Shown here piece by piece: positions 17,888-26,398 of a stretch of DNA of 64,000 nucleotides (position 1 is the first letter of the stretch; every line of letters begins with the position of its first letter). The notes under the pieces were generated by a model. It searched no databases. It was not told the origin of the DNA and saw nothing but the letters and a program-made list of their open reading frames with translations. A program made the position numbers and the translations under genes. The DNA lies in contig NZ_AQYH01000006.1 of NCBI RefSeq assembly GCF_000380505.1, positions 248,001-312,000 on the forward strand, given 5' to 3'. The DNA comes from Kaistia granuli DSM 23481. Lineage in GTDB: Bacteria > Pseudomonadota > Alphaproteobacteria > Rhizobiales > Kaistiaceae.

Positions 17888-19003
17888 CTAGGCGGCCGCG
17901 CGTGACGTCGTGACGATCGGCTTGACCACCTCGCCGCTCTCGGCGGCGTGGACGGCCTCATTGATCTCGCTGAGATCGTAGAGCTTGGTGAGGCGGTCGA
18001 ACGGGAACAGGCCCGCACGCCAGAACTCGATCAGTTTCGGAACGAAGACATCGGCCACGCAGTCGCCCTGCATGATGCCCTTGATCGTGCGCCCGAACAG
18101 GATCTTGCTCATCTCGAGATTGACCTCGACGCCCAACGCCGCCGCCCCGATCAGGCCGCAGGTGCCGGGGATCCGCAGGCAGTCGACCGCCTGGCGGAAT
18201 ACGCGCGGCACGGACGTGCACTCCAGCGAGTACTGCGCGCCGCCATCGGTGATCGCCTGGATCTCCTTGACCGCATCGACCTTCGCGCCGTTGACGACAT
18301 GCGTGGCGCCCAGTTCGCGGGCCAGCTGGAGACGACCCTCATTGAGGTCGATCGCGATGATGGTGGTGCAGCCGACGATCTTCGCCGCCATGACCGCCGA
18401 GAGCCCCACGGCTCCCGCGCCGAAAATCGCGATGCTCGACCCGGCCCGCGGCGCCAGCGAATTGATCACCGCCCCGGCCCCGGTCTGGATGCCGCAACCA
18501 AGCGGCCCCATGATCTCGATCGGGACATCCTTGCGGATCTTCACGACATTGCGCTCGGAGGCGATCGCCTTGTCGGCAAAGGACGACTGGCAGAAGAAGC
18601 AGCCGCTGATGACATGGCCGTCGGCGATGATCGGCGAGGTTCCGTCGACCCGCGCGCCGCTCAGATTGCGCGCATAGAATTCGACGCAGAAGCCGGGCTG
18701 CCCCTGCTGGCAGTTCTCGCAACGGCCGCAAAAATCATAGGTGACGATGACATGATCACCGGGGACGACCTTGGTGACATTCCGGCCGACCTTCTCGACG
18801 ATACCAGCCCCCTCATGCCCAAGAACGGCCGGCAGCGGCACAGGATAGCTCTGGTTGCGAACGCCGATATCCGTATGGCAAACGCCGGTGGCCAGTATCT
18901 TGACCAGAACTTCATCATCGCGCGGCTCCGCCAGGTCAACCATCTCGACGACGAAAGGACCCGACTTCTTCTTTACCAGCGCAGCCCTGATACGATAGCT
19001 CAT
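17888..19003 (-). CDS. Zinc-dependent aryl/benzyl-alcohol-type dehydrogenase
   Basis: A 371-residue medium-chain zinc alcohol dehydrogenase. Catalytic zinc ligands appear in GVCHTD and GHEGAG, structural zinc Cys in the DFCGRCENCQQGQPGFC stretch, and the NAD site as IFGAGAVGLSAV. The overall pattern resembles aryl-alcohol dehydrogenases (XylB/AreB group), which oxidise benzyl-type alcohols to aldehydes. ATG 19003 has GGGGAG upstream and is preferred to 19042. It would feed the aldehyde dehydrogenase at 11043-12518; whether it shares that transcript is uncertain because hairpins follow it. Confidence 0.92.
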   Translation of the reverse strand: MSYRIRAALVKKKSGPFVVEMVDLAEPRDDEVLVKILATGVCHTDIGVRNQSYPVPLPAVLGHEGAGIVEKVGRNVTKVVPGDHVIVTYDFCGRCENCQQGQPGFCVEFYARNLSGARVDGTSPIIADGHVISGCFFCQSSFADKAIASERNVVKIRKDVPIEIMGPLGCGIQTGAGAVINSLAPRAGSSIAIFGAGAVGLSAVMAAKIVGCTTIIAIDLNEGRLQLARELGATHVVNGAKVDAVKEIQAITDGGAQYSLECTSVPRVFRQAVDCLRIPGTCGLIGAAALGVEVNLEMSKILFGRTIKGIMQGDCVADVFVPKLIEFWRAGLFPFDRLTKLYDLSEINEAVHAAESGEVVKPIVTTSRAAA

Positions 19004-19177
19004 GCTCCCCCACTTAAGCTTGATGCAGGCTTCTCCGGACAAGCCAGGCAGAGCCGTTCACCACGAATGATCTATGCAATTCGCGCCAGCTTATAACGCC
19101 AGCTGCTCCCCGATTGAGCTGACGATACGTACGGCACCTCGATCCGTCAATCTATCATCCCAATAATAGAATCAATA

Positions 19178-19507
19178 ATGGGGCACGCTTTCCCTCGGGA
19201 GGTGTCCTCCGGCGAGATCCACATTGCCGGCGAACGATGCGACCACCTGCTGCCGTCCTCGCGCGGTATGGCGATGGTGTTCCAGTGCTATGCGCTCTAC
19301 CCGCATAGGAGCGTCTACGAGAATCTCCGGTTCGCGCGGCTGAAGTCAGGCGAGAGGATCACCGGCTCGTTCCGCGGCATCCTCGACCTCGCCGACGATT
19401 CGGCGACCGGATATGCGGCGGAGGCGGAATACGTCCACCTGTTCGACGAAGACGGACTGGCGCTGCCGGCGCTGCAGGACTGGCACGGGGACTATGGCGT
19501 CGCCTAG
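19178..19507 (+). pseudogene. Relic of a CUT1 ABC ATPase (both ends kept, core deleted)
   Basis: An open frame of 109 residues made of two separated parts of a MalK/UgpC-type ATPase: REVSSGEIHIAG through VFQCYALYPHRSVYENLRFA (the Q-loop region) and then GERITGSFRG through AEYVHLFDEDGLAL (the end of the regulatory domain). Walker A, signature, Walker B and H-loop are all missing, so it cannot bind ATP. The frame survived an internal deletion of roughly 200 codons. It faces opposite to its neighbours. Confidence 0.85.
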
Positions 19508-19517
19508 CCGATGAAGA

Positions 19518-20117
19518 TCATTTCTGCCGTTGGGGATAGATCGTCTCGCCGCGCTTCAGCATGGCGACGAAGCCCTCGATCTTCTTCCGGCGACCGGCCT
19601 CAGTCTTCATGTCATGTATGCGGAAGGCGAGCGCGAAGCGGTTCTGCTCGCTGAGCCTCGCCAGCATCGCGCTGGCCTCGGGTTCGGCATCGATCGCCGC
19701 CTGCAGATCGTCGGGGATTTTCAGGTTGCGACCGCTTGGATAGGCGCGATCCCATCGGCCGTCGGCCTTGGCGGCTTCGACGTGGCGAAGTCCGAACTCG
19801 GTCATCCGGCCTTCAGCGATCAACCGGCCGACATTGTCGACATTGATCTGGCTCCAGATGCTGCGCCTGCCGCGCGGCGTATAGCGCTGCAGATAGCTGC
19901 GATCATCGAGCGATTTGCGCACCGCGTCGATCCAGCCCCAGCAGAGCGCAGCGTCGATCGCCTCCTTCGGCGTGATCGACTTCAGGCCGGAGCCGACCTT
20001 GTGGATCTTGATCCAGACCTCGTCCGCCTCGGCATGATGGCGGCCGAGCCATTGATAGAACCCGTCAAGGTCCTGGAATTCATGGACCTTGTCCGGATCG
20101 ACCTTCACCGGTGCCAT
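19518..20117 (-). CDS. YdeI/OmpD-associated family protein
   Basis: A 199-residue soluble protein of the bacteriocin-protection YdeI/OmpD-associated family. Characteristic stretches are WLGRHHAEADEVWIKIHK, ALCWGWIDAVRKSLDDRSY and a C-terminal RFALAFRIHDMKTEAGRRKKI. Family members have been linked to stress or antimicrobial peptide resistance, but no activity is established. Start ATG 20117 is chosen; ATG 20141 is an alternative. It stands alone, tail to tail with the ABC relic. Confidence 0.88.
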   Translation of the reverse strand: MAPVKVDPDKVHEFQDLDGFYQWLGRHHAEADEVWIKIHKVGSGLKSITPKEAIDAALCWGWIDAVRKSLDDRSYLQRYTPRGRRSIWSQINVDNVGRLIAEGRMTEFGLRHVEAAKADGRWDRAYPSGRNLKIPDDLQAAIDAEPEASAMLARLSEQNRFALAFRIHDMKTEAGRRKKIEGFVAMLKRGETIYPQRQK

Positions 20118-20162
20118 CGATCGCGCCCCTTCCGCCGCCATGCAAGCCGACGGCGAACCGAC

Positions 20163-20192
20163 GGCCCCGAAACGGCACGGAGTTTCGGGGCC
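20163..20192 (-). terminator. Terminator-like hairpin after SDR gene
   Basis: Perfect 11-bp stem GGCCCCGAAAC / GTTTCGGGGCC with an 8-base loop, 14 bases past the SDR stop. No T-run. It marks the end of the xylose/fructose-type operon. Confidence 0.65.
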
Positions 20193-20206
20193 CTTGGCCG
20201 ACAGCG

Positions 20207-20971
20207 CTAGTGGAAAATGATGCCGCCGCAGACGTTCAGCGCCTGTCCTGTGATGAACGATGCGTCGTCGGAGGCGAAAAAGGCGACGGCACCGACGACA
20301 TCGTCCGGATAGCCGAGACGGCCCATCGCGGTCTTGTCCTTGACCGCCTGCAGGGCCGCGGCATCGCGATAATTGTTCCGGCCCATATCGGTGTCGATGA
20401 TGCCGGGACAGACAGCGTTGACGGTGATGCCGTCCTTGGCCACTTCCTGCGCCAGGATGTGGGTGAAGCCGATGACGGCGGCCTTGGACGAGCAGTAGTG
20501 CGCCTGCAGCGGCGCACCGCGCTTGCCGCCGATCGAGGCGATGTTGACGATGCGGCCCTTGCCGGCCTCGCGGAACTGGTCAAGCAGCGCCTTGCAGACC
20601 AGGAACGTGCCCTTGGTGTTGACGTCGTACATGCGGTCCCATTCATCGGGCTCGATGTCGTCGACCTTGGCCAGCGACAGCACGCCGGCATTGTTGACCA
20701 GCACGTCGATATGGCCGGCAAGCGCCCTCGCCTCGCCGACGAACGACTTGACCGATTCCGGATTGCTGACATCGCCGAAGACGAGATCGCATTTGCCGCC
20801 ATCCTTGCGGATCAGGTCCTGGACCTCCTTGATCTCGCCTTCCTGACGGGGAATGTCCATCGCCACGACATGGTAGCCTTCGGCTGCGAAGCGCAGCGCG
20901 ATCGCGCGGCCGATGCCACGCGATGCACCTGTGATCAGAACGGCCTGGCCTTCGCCTCTCCTGGGAATCAC
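20207..20971 (-). CDS. Short-chain dehydrogenase/reductase (sugar alcohol or aldose type)
   Basis: A 254-residue classical SDR. The Rossmann motif TGASRGIG (about residue 13), NNAG, catalytic Ser in IASIGG and the YCSSK active-site Tyr/Lys are present, and the C-terminal FITGQALNVCGG is typical. It oxidises a hydroxyl of a sugar, polyol or sugar acid with NAD(P). The GTG at 20971 is preferred because AAGGAAAA lies upstream. Last gene of the CUT2 operon, so it probably acts on the imported sugar. Confidence 0.9.
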   Translation of the reverse strand: MIPRRGEGQAVLITGASRGIGRAIALRFAAEGYHVVAMDIPRQEGEIKEVQDLIRKDGGKCDLVFGDVSNPESVKSFVGEARALAGHIDVLVNNAGVLSLAKVDDIEPDEWDRMYDVNTKGTFLVCKALLDQFREAGKGRIVNIASIGGKRGAPLQAHYCSSKAAVIGFTHILAQEVAKDGITVNAVCPGIIDTDMGRNNYRDAAALQAVKDKTAMGRLGYPDDVVGAVAFFASDDASFITGQALNVCGGIIFH

Positions 20972-21128
20972 GATCGTTTTCCTTCTTGCAGATTTTGAAT
21001 GAGCGGGAGGGACCAGTCCTGGAGATGACTGGCATGGGGACAGCAACCAGCGCGCCGCGACGCGTCGGCGGCGACGGAGCTTTCAAAGGATGGGCGCCGG
21101 CTTGGCCGCCGGCACCCACGGGGCCGGA

Positions 21129-22388
21129 TCAGGCGCGGCCGTGGCTGACGCGGGACCTGCGGGCGAGCGAGTCGACGATCACAGCGATGGCGAGCACGCC
21201 GCCGGTGATCATGTATCGAAGCGACGACGACAGATCGAGCAAGGTCAGGCCGCTCGAGATCGACTGGATGACGATGATGCCGAGCAGGGCCGAATAGGCG
21301 CTGCCGCGTCCGCCGAACAGGCTGGTGCCGCCGATGACCGCCGCCGCGATGGCGTTCAGATTGACATCACCGGTGCCGGCCTGCTGGCTCGACGAGGCAA
21401 GCCGCGACGCCGCCATGACGCCACCGAAGGCCGCCAGCGTTGAACAGCAGACGAAGGCGCTGGTGTAGATCGCCCGGACATTGATGCCGGCGCGCCGTGC
21501 CGCCTCGCGATTGCCGCCGACGGCGAACATCGACCGGCCCCAGCGCGTGCGGGTCAGGGCGTATTGCATCGCCAGGACGAGGCCGACGAACAGGCCGAAC
21601 ATCCACGGCACGCCGCGGCCCTGGTTGAGGTAGGCGACGACCAGTTCCGCCACCACCGTCACGGCGACGGCGCGCGTGATGATTCCGGTCGACGACTGCG
21701 AGGAAAGACCGGCGGCCCGGCGGCGGGCGGCGGTGCGGTAGCCTGTATAGAGCATCACCACGCCCGGCACGGCGGCCAGGATGACGGAGACGATGGCCGG
21801 CATCACCATCAGCTGGCCGAAGCGGACCAGCGGCGAGCCATAGGGCAGGTTGATCGAGCCCGTCGTGCCGAGCAGATAGAGCTGCAGGCCGAGAAAGGTC
21901 AGAAGGCCAGCCAAAGTCGCCACGAAGCTCGGCATGCCGAAGCGATTGAAGAGCTGCGCATAGAGGAAGCCGATCAGGGCGCCGGCGGCGACCGCCGCCA
22001 GGATGGCGAAGCCGGCCGGAACGCCCTGGTTGACCCACAGCACGCCGAGGATCGCCGACGCGACGCCGCTGACGGAACCGACCGACAAGTCGATCTCGCC
22101 GACCATCAGCATGCAGACGATGCCGAGCGAAATGATGCCGACCGTCGAGGAATCGAATAGCAGGTTGACCAGGTTGTTCGGCGTCAGGAAGACGGGGTTG
22201 AGGATCGAGAACACCGTCCAGATGATGACGAGGCCGACGATGACCGGCAGCATGCCGAGATCGCCGGAACGGATCCGGTCGAGAAAGGCGCGGATGCTGT
22301 CGCCGATGCTGGCGGAATGGGCGACACGCTCGTCGCGGCGGTCGAGCATCGGGGCTGCGGGAGCGCCGGATTTGCTGTTGTCGGTCAT
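21129..22388 (-). CDS. xylH: CUT2 sugar ABC permease, XylH-like
   Basis: A 419-residue permease with ten or more hydrophobic segments. CMLMVGEIDLSVGSVSGV (about residue 95) and the late GRGSAYSALLGIIVIQSI block are typical of xylose permeases, and its extra length matches XylH rather than RbsC. The ATG overlaps the ATPase stop by four bases (ATGA). It forms a homodimeric channel with the ATPase and binding protein of the same operon. Confidence 0.9.
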   Translation of the reverse strand: MTDNSKSGAPAAPMLDRRDERVAHSASIGDSIRAFLDRIRSGDLGMLPVIVGLVIIWTVFSILNPVFLTPNNLVNLLFDSSTVGIISLGIVCMLMVGEIDLSVGSVSGVASAILGVLWVNQGVPAGFAILAAVAAGALIGFLYAQLFNRFGMPSFVATLAGLLTFLGLQLYLLGTTGSINLPYGSPLVRFGQLMVMPAIVSVILAAVPGVVMLYTGYRTAARRRAAGLSSQSSTGIITRAVAVTVVAELVVAYLNQGRGVPWMFGLFVGLVLAMQYALTRTRWGRSMFAVGGNREAARRAGINVRAIYTSAFVCCSTLAAFGGVMAASRLASSSQQAGTGDVNLNAIAAAVIGGTSLFGGRGSAYSALLGIIVIQSISSGLTLLDLSSSLRYMITGGVLAIAVIVDSLARRSRVSHGRA

Positions 22389-23206
22389 TGGCCGCTCTCC
22401 GGATGCTGGGCGGCCTGGGCCTGCCGTCGACCGGCGCGCCTGGAAACCGAGTTGTTCGATGCGCCGGTGATGGCGCTCACCAGCGCCTCGTTCGAGGCAT
22501 CCGGCGTGAACTCGCCATTGTTCTTGCCGAGCCGCAGGACGACGATCCGGTCGGCGACGGCGCGCACATCTTCCATGTTGTGGCTGATCATCACCACGGC
22601 GAGGCCGCGATCGCGCACACGCTCGATGAGGTCGAGCACCTCGGCCGTCTGGGCAACGCCGAGCGCCGCCGTCGGCTCATCGAGCAGGATCAGCTTCGGA
22701 TCGAGCAGCAGCGAGCGGGCGATGGCGACGGTCTGGCGCTGGCCGCCCGAAAGCGAGGCCACCGCGACCCGCACGCTCGGGATGCGCGCCGACAATTCAT
22801 TCAGCAGCGTCCAGGATCGGGTCTCCATGGAGACCTCGTCCATCTGCAACGGATTGAGCTCCTTGCCGAGGAAGATGTTGGCGACGACGTCGAGGTTCTC
22901 GCAGAGCGCGAGGTCCTGGAACACGGTGGCGATGCCAAGCGACAACGCCGCGCTCGGATCGTCCAGCGTCACCGTCTCGCCCTGGAAGCGGATCGTGCCG
23001 GCGCTCGGCTGGTGCACGCCGGAAAGGATCTTGACCAGCGTCGACTTGCCGGCGCCGTTGTCGCCGACCAGCGCCACGACCTCGCCCGCATGTACGTCGA
23101 GATCGATATCGGTAAGCGCCGAGACGGCGCCGAAATGCTTTGAAATGCCCCTGAGGCTGAGAACCGGCTCGCCGGTGGCAGGGGCGCCTTGCAGTCTGTC
23201 TGTCAT
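22385..23206 (-). CDS. CUT2 sugar ABC ATPase, single-domain
   Basis: A 273-residue ATPase with one ABC domain only: Walker A GDNGAGKST, signature LSGGQRQ, Walker B LLDEPTAALG, H-loop ISHN. Most CUT2 ATPases carry two fused domains of about 500 residues; the half-size form is that of FrcA, the rhizobial fructose importer ATPase. Start ATG 23206 is preferred to 23245. It follows the binding-protein gene after a hairpin. Confidence 0.9.
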   Translation of the reverse strand: MTDRLQGAPATGEPVLSLRGISKHFGAVSALTDIDLDVHAGEVVALVGDNGAGKSTLVKILSGVHQPSAGTIRFQGETVTLDDPSAALSLGIATVFQDLALCENLDVVANIFLGKELNPLQMDEVSMETRSWTLLNELSARIPSVRVAVASLSGGQRQTVAIARSLLLDPKLILLDEPTAALGVAQTAEVLDLIERVRDRGLAVVMISHNMEDVRAVADRIVVLRLGKNNGEFTPDASNEALVSAITGASNNSVSRRAGRRQAQAAQHPESGQ

Positions 23207-23250
23207 GCCTTGGCAAGCCTCTTCAGGAAACGCGCAACGCTGCATGAGGT

Positions 23251-23276
23251 CGCCCGGCCTCCGGAGAAGCCGGGCG
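23251..23276 (-). terminator. Intercistronic hairpin after xylF-like gene
   Basis: Perfect 8-bp stem CGCCCGGC / GCCGGGCG with a 10-base loop, eight bases past the binding-protein stop and before the ATPase start. No T-run. Confidence 0.65.
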
Positions 23277-23283
23277 CATCCCC

Positions 23284-24354
23284 TTACTTCACGATACCCA
23301 GTTCCTTGCAGCCGTCGACATAGCGATCGACGCAGAGCACTTCGGCCGGGGTGATGTTCTTGTCGATGATCTCGGCCTTCAGGTTCTTCTTGGTCACGAC
23401 CGCCGGGGTGAAGAGCTGCGACGGCGTGTTGTAGAGTTCCATCTCGGCCTTCGGCGTCTCGCCCTTCAGGAGCTGCATGACCACGTTGGCGGCGGCGGCG
23501 GCCACGATCTCGCTCGGCTTGGAGATCGTGTTGAACTGGTCGCCGGCGATGATCAGCTGCAGGGCAGCGATCGTCGCGTCATTGCCTGTGACGGGCGGCA
23601 GCGGATCGACGCCGGCAGCCTTGAGGGCCGCGATGGCGCCGCCGCCGGTGCCGTCATTGGCAGCGACGATGCCGACGATCTTGTCGCCAAAGCGGGTCAC
23701 CTGACCGCTCGCCCATTCCTGTGCCTTGGCCGGCGTCCAGTCCGGCGTGTCGTATTCGGCCAGGATCTTGTAGCCGCTGTTGTCGAGGCCGGAATGGATG
23801 CCCTTCTTGATCAGGCCGGCCGCCGCGTCGGTGGGCGAGCCGTTGATCTGCAGCACGCCGCCGGCGTCCGCCGGGACGTTGCGCGCCTTGAGTTCGTCGA
23901 CCAGCGATTCCGCGATCGCCTTGCCGATGCCCTCATTGTTGAAGGAGACGTAGAAGTCGGCCTTGGCGTCAGGGATCGGGCGGTCATAGGCGACGACCTT
24001 GATGCCCTGGCTCTGGGCGAGCTGCACCAGCGAGGCGGCGGCGGCCGAGTCGACCGGATCGAGCACGATCGCCTTGGCGCCCTGCGAGATGACCGAGTTG
24101 AACTGCTGCTGCTGGCGCGTCGCGTCGGCGCCGGCGTTCAGATAGATCACCTTGCAGTCGGGGCAGAGCTTGGCCATCTCGGCCTTGAAGCCCGGATAGT
24201 CGTGCTCCTCATAGCGGGTCGAGCCCTGGTCGGGCATCAGGAACGCGACGGTCGCGTCGGTGACTTCGGCGGCCTGAACCAGGGTGGCGGCGCCGCCGAG
24301 CAAGCTGGCCGCGAGCGCCAGAGCGCCGGCTCGTTTCCAAGCGAAATGGGTCAT
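23284..24354 (-). CDS. xylF: Xylose-type periplasmic sugar-binding protein
   Basis: A 356-residue binding protein with a Sec signal peptide (GALALAASLLGGAATL, cleavage near VQA|A). Sequence features shared with XylF are GIKVVAYDRPI, FYVSFNNEGIGK, NGSPTDAAA, ANDGTGGGAIAAL and the P-S-Q-L-F-T-P block. A Cys pair near the N-terminus (LCPDC) and another near the C-terminus are present. ATG 24354 has AAGGGAGA upstream; the longer frame to 24636 is not used. Ligand xylose or a related aldose or ketose. Confidence 0.9.
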   Translation of the reverse strand: MTHFAWKRAGALALAASLLGGAATLVQAAEVTDATVAFLMPDQGSTRYEEHDYPGFKAEMAKLCPDCKVIYLNAGADATRQQQQFNSVISQGAKAIVLDPVDSAAAASLVQLAQSQGIKVVAYDRPIPDAKADFYVSFNNEGIGKAIAESLVDELKARNVPADAGGVLQINGSPTDAAAGLIKKGIHSGLDNSGYKILAEYDTPDWTPAKAQEWASGQVTRFGDKIVGIVAANDGTGGGAIAALKAAGVDPLPPVTGNDATIAALQLIIAGDQFNTISKPSEIVAAAAANVVMQLLKGETPKAEMELYNTPSQLFTPAVVTKKNLKAEIIDKNITPAEVLCVDRYVDGCKELGIVK

Positions 24355-24601
24355 TCGGTCTTCTCCCTTTGAAAAATCTTGGTTATGGGAAGCTGTCAGC
24401 GCAGAGGTCCGCGAAGATCGACTTTTCGGCAGTCCGACGCCGGTCCCAGTCCGGTCCGGTCGTTTGCAGAGCGCCGTTTGTCGTTTCGCCTTGCCCCGCT
24501 TCCTTCTTGAATTTTTGAACAAGCGTCCCCGGCGGCGAAGCGGGCAGACGCCTCGCCTTGGGCCTTCGTCAATGATGGGTTCCTCCCTGCTCCTCCGCTG
24601 C

Positions 24602-25486
24602 TCAGGCGGCCTGTGCCACCTTTGAATTCTCCGCAAGCAACGTCCTGAAGCGCGAGGGCGGCATGCCCTTCTGCGCCAGGAACTGGCGATTGAAGTTGGA
24701 CAGATTGTTGAATCCGACCGCGTAGCAGATCTCGGTGATCGGTTGCGCCGCGTTGCTCATCAGCAGCTGACAGGCGAGGTTGATCCGCAGGCGGTTCACG
24801 AACTGCACCAGCGCCATGCCGGTATGCCGCCGGAAGCTGCGCGAAAAGGCGCTCGGGCTCTGGCCGGCGATCGCGGCGAGATCGGTCTCGTTGAAGGGCT
24901 CGGTCAGATGTTCGCCGACATAGGCGAGCGCCTTGTTGATGCCGACCGACATGTAGCCGGAGGGGTCCGGCAGATAGTGCGAACTGGCCAGCGGCCGCAT
25001 GTCGGGCGACCGGCTCAGTATGCCCATCAGGCTGACGAACAGCTCGATCCGGCGGATGCCCTGCGCTTCGGTCATTTCCTTGATCAGCGGCGCGACCTCG
25101 GCCGCCGTCTCCGTCGAGAACAGGGCGCCGCGCCGGCTCATCTCGAGCACGCGGTCGAAGGCCGACAGTTCCGGCAGCAGATTGATCAGGCTGCCGATGA
25201 GTTCCTGGGAGAACAGGACCATGCGGCAGCGCAGAGGCACCGTCGCGCCTTCCGGCAGATCGCTGATCCAGTTGTGCGGCAGGTTCGGCCCCGTCAGCAC
25301 CAGATTTCCCGGCTCGAACTCGCCGATGAAATCACCGACGAAATAGCGGCCGCGCGTCGCCACGACGTGATGCAGTTCGTATTCGGGATGAAAATGCCAG
25401 CGAACGGTACGAAACGGATAGCCGTGCGACCAGGCCTTGAAGGACTCGCCGCGACAGATTTGTACAACTTCCAGATCAGGCGTCAT
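24602..25486 (-). CDS. AraC-family transcriptional regulator
   Basis: A 294-residue regulator with an N-terminal cupin-like sensing domain (HFHPEYELHHVVATRG) and a C-terminal pair of helix-turn-helix units (about residues 190-285: TDLAAIAGQSPSAFSRSFRR and ICYAVGFNNLSNFNRQFLAQ). Start ATG 25486 has GGGGAGG seven bases upstream. It lies 247 bases ahead of the xylF-like operon on the same strand and probably controls it in response to the sugar. Confidence 0.92.
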   Translation of the reverse strand: MTPDLEVVQICRGESFKAWSHGYPFRTVRWHFHPEYELHHVVATRGRYFVGDFIGEFEPGNLVLTGPNLPHNWISDLPEGATVPLRCRMVLFSQELIGSLINLLPELSAFDRVLEMSRRGALFSTETAAEVAPLIKEMTEAQGIRRIELFVSLMGILSRSPDMRPLASSHYLPDPSGYMSVGINKALAYVGEHLTEPFNETDLAAIAGQSPSAFSRSFRRHTGMALVQFVNRLRINLACQLLMSNAAQPITEICYAVGFNNLSNFNRQFLAQKGMPPSRFRTLLAENSKVAQAA

Positions 25487-25864
25487 GGCGGACCTCCCCA
25501 CCCAAAACCGCTACATGCCGGGTCTTCGCCGGTCTTGTCTCGGAACTCCCAGCAGGCCAGCTTTATGTGGTTCTCTGCATGCCCTGACCGTAGGGAGCTA
25601 TGAAGCCCCATGCTACCAAACCGGCATCATCTGACTGATACTTTTTTGATGTGCCTCGCCTTTTCAGGCGCAATTCGAGCCGACCGGCTGCGATCGCCAA
25701 TGTGATAGCCACGACGGAACCATCGCTTCCGCCACCCACCGACGCTGCCATCGGGCCGTTTCGGCCAGCCCTCGCCGCCATCGCGTCGATACCGGCTGCG
25801 GACTCGCATCATTACGCCGAAATGGTATTGACCCGTAATTAGGCGCCATACTATATGCCGCCAC
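25487..25864. promoter_or_regulatory. Divergent promoter region between AraC and MarR genes
   Basis: This 378-base gap has no convincing gene. On the plus strand TTGACC (25828-25833) and TATATG (25852-25857) are spaced 18 bases and would start transcription within a few bases of the MarR ATG at 25865, which has no ribosome site. That suggests a leaderless message, or initiation at the second ATG (25871). Nothing specific was recognised in the AraC half. Confidence 0.45.
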
Positions 25865-26398
25865 ATGACCATGCTCGAACAAAAGCATCTCGCCCTGCTG
25901 GACGAAGTCCAACGTCGGAAACAGCCGGAAGCCGGCAGCATCCAGCTCTGCTTCGAATTGCTGGGGCTCGCCTCCGCGATCGACCGCGATTGCGCCGCGC
26001 GTCTCGCCCCGTATCGATTGTCCGAGGGCAAGTTCGTGCTGCTGTTCCTGCTGCACGACCAGGCGGGCGGCCTGTCCCCGCATGAACTGGCCGAACGGGC
26101 CGGCGTCACCCGCGCGACGATCACCGGACTTCTCGACGGACTGGAGCGGGACGGCTTCCTGGCACGGCACGACGACCGCGAAGATCGCCGCAAGGTAGTT
26201 GTCCGGCTGACCGCAAAAGGCCTTTCGACGGCCGGCGAGCTGTTTCGCGAACACACGCAGTGGATCGGATCACTCTTCGCCGGTCTCGACGCCGAGGAGC
26301 GGCAGGTCCTGAGCCAGCTGCTTCGGCGCGTCTGGCAGAATACCGACGCCGCGGCCAATGCGGCAGCAGCCGACACTACCGTCGGACGCCCTTCATGA
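25865..26398 (+). CDS. MarR-family transcriptional regulator
   Basis: A 177-residue MarR-type winged-helix repressor. The DNA-binding part reads LSPHELAERAGVTRATITGLLDGLERDGFLARHDDREDRR (recognition helix and wing, about residues 70-110), flanked by dimerisation helices. It overlaps the next gene by four bases (ATGA), so the two are co-translated; the usual model is self-repression relieved by a small molecule. ATG 25871 is an alternative start. Confidence 0.92.
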   Translation: MTMLEQKHLALLDEVQRRKQPEAGSIQLCFELLGLASAIDRDCAARLAPYRLSEGKFVLLFLLHDQAGGLSPHELAERAGVTRATITGLLDGLERDGFLARHDDREDRRKVVVRLTAKGLSTAGELFREHTQWIGSLFAGLDAEERQVLSQLLRRVWQNTDAAANAAAADTTVGRPS

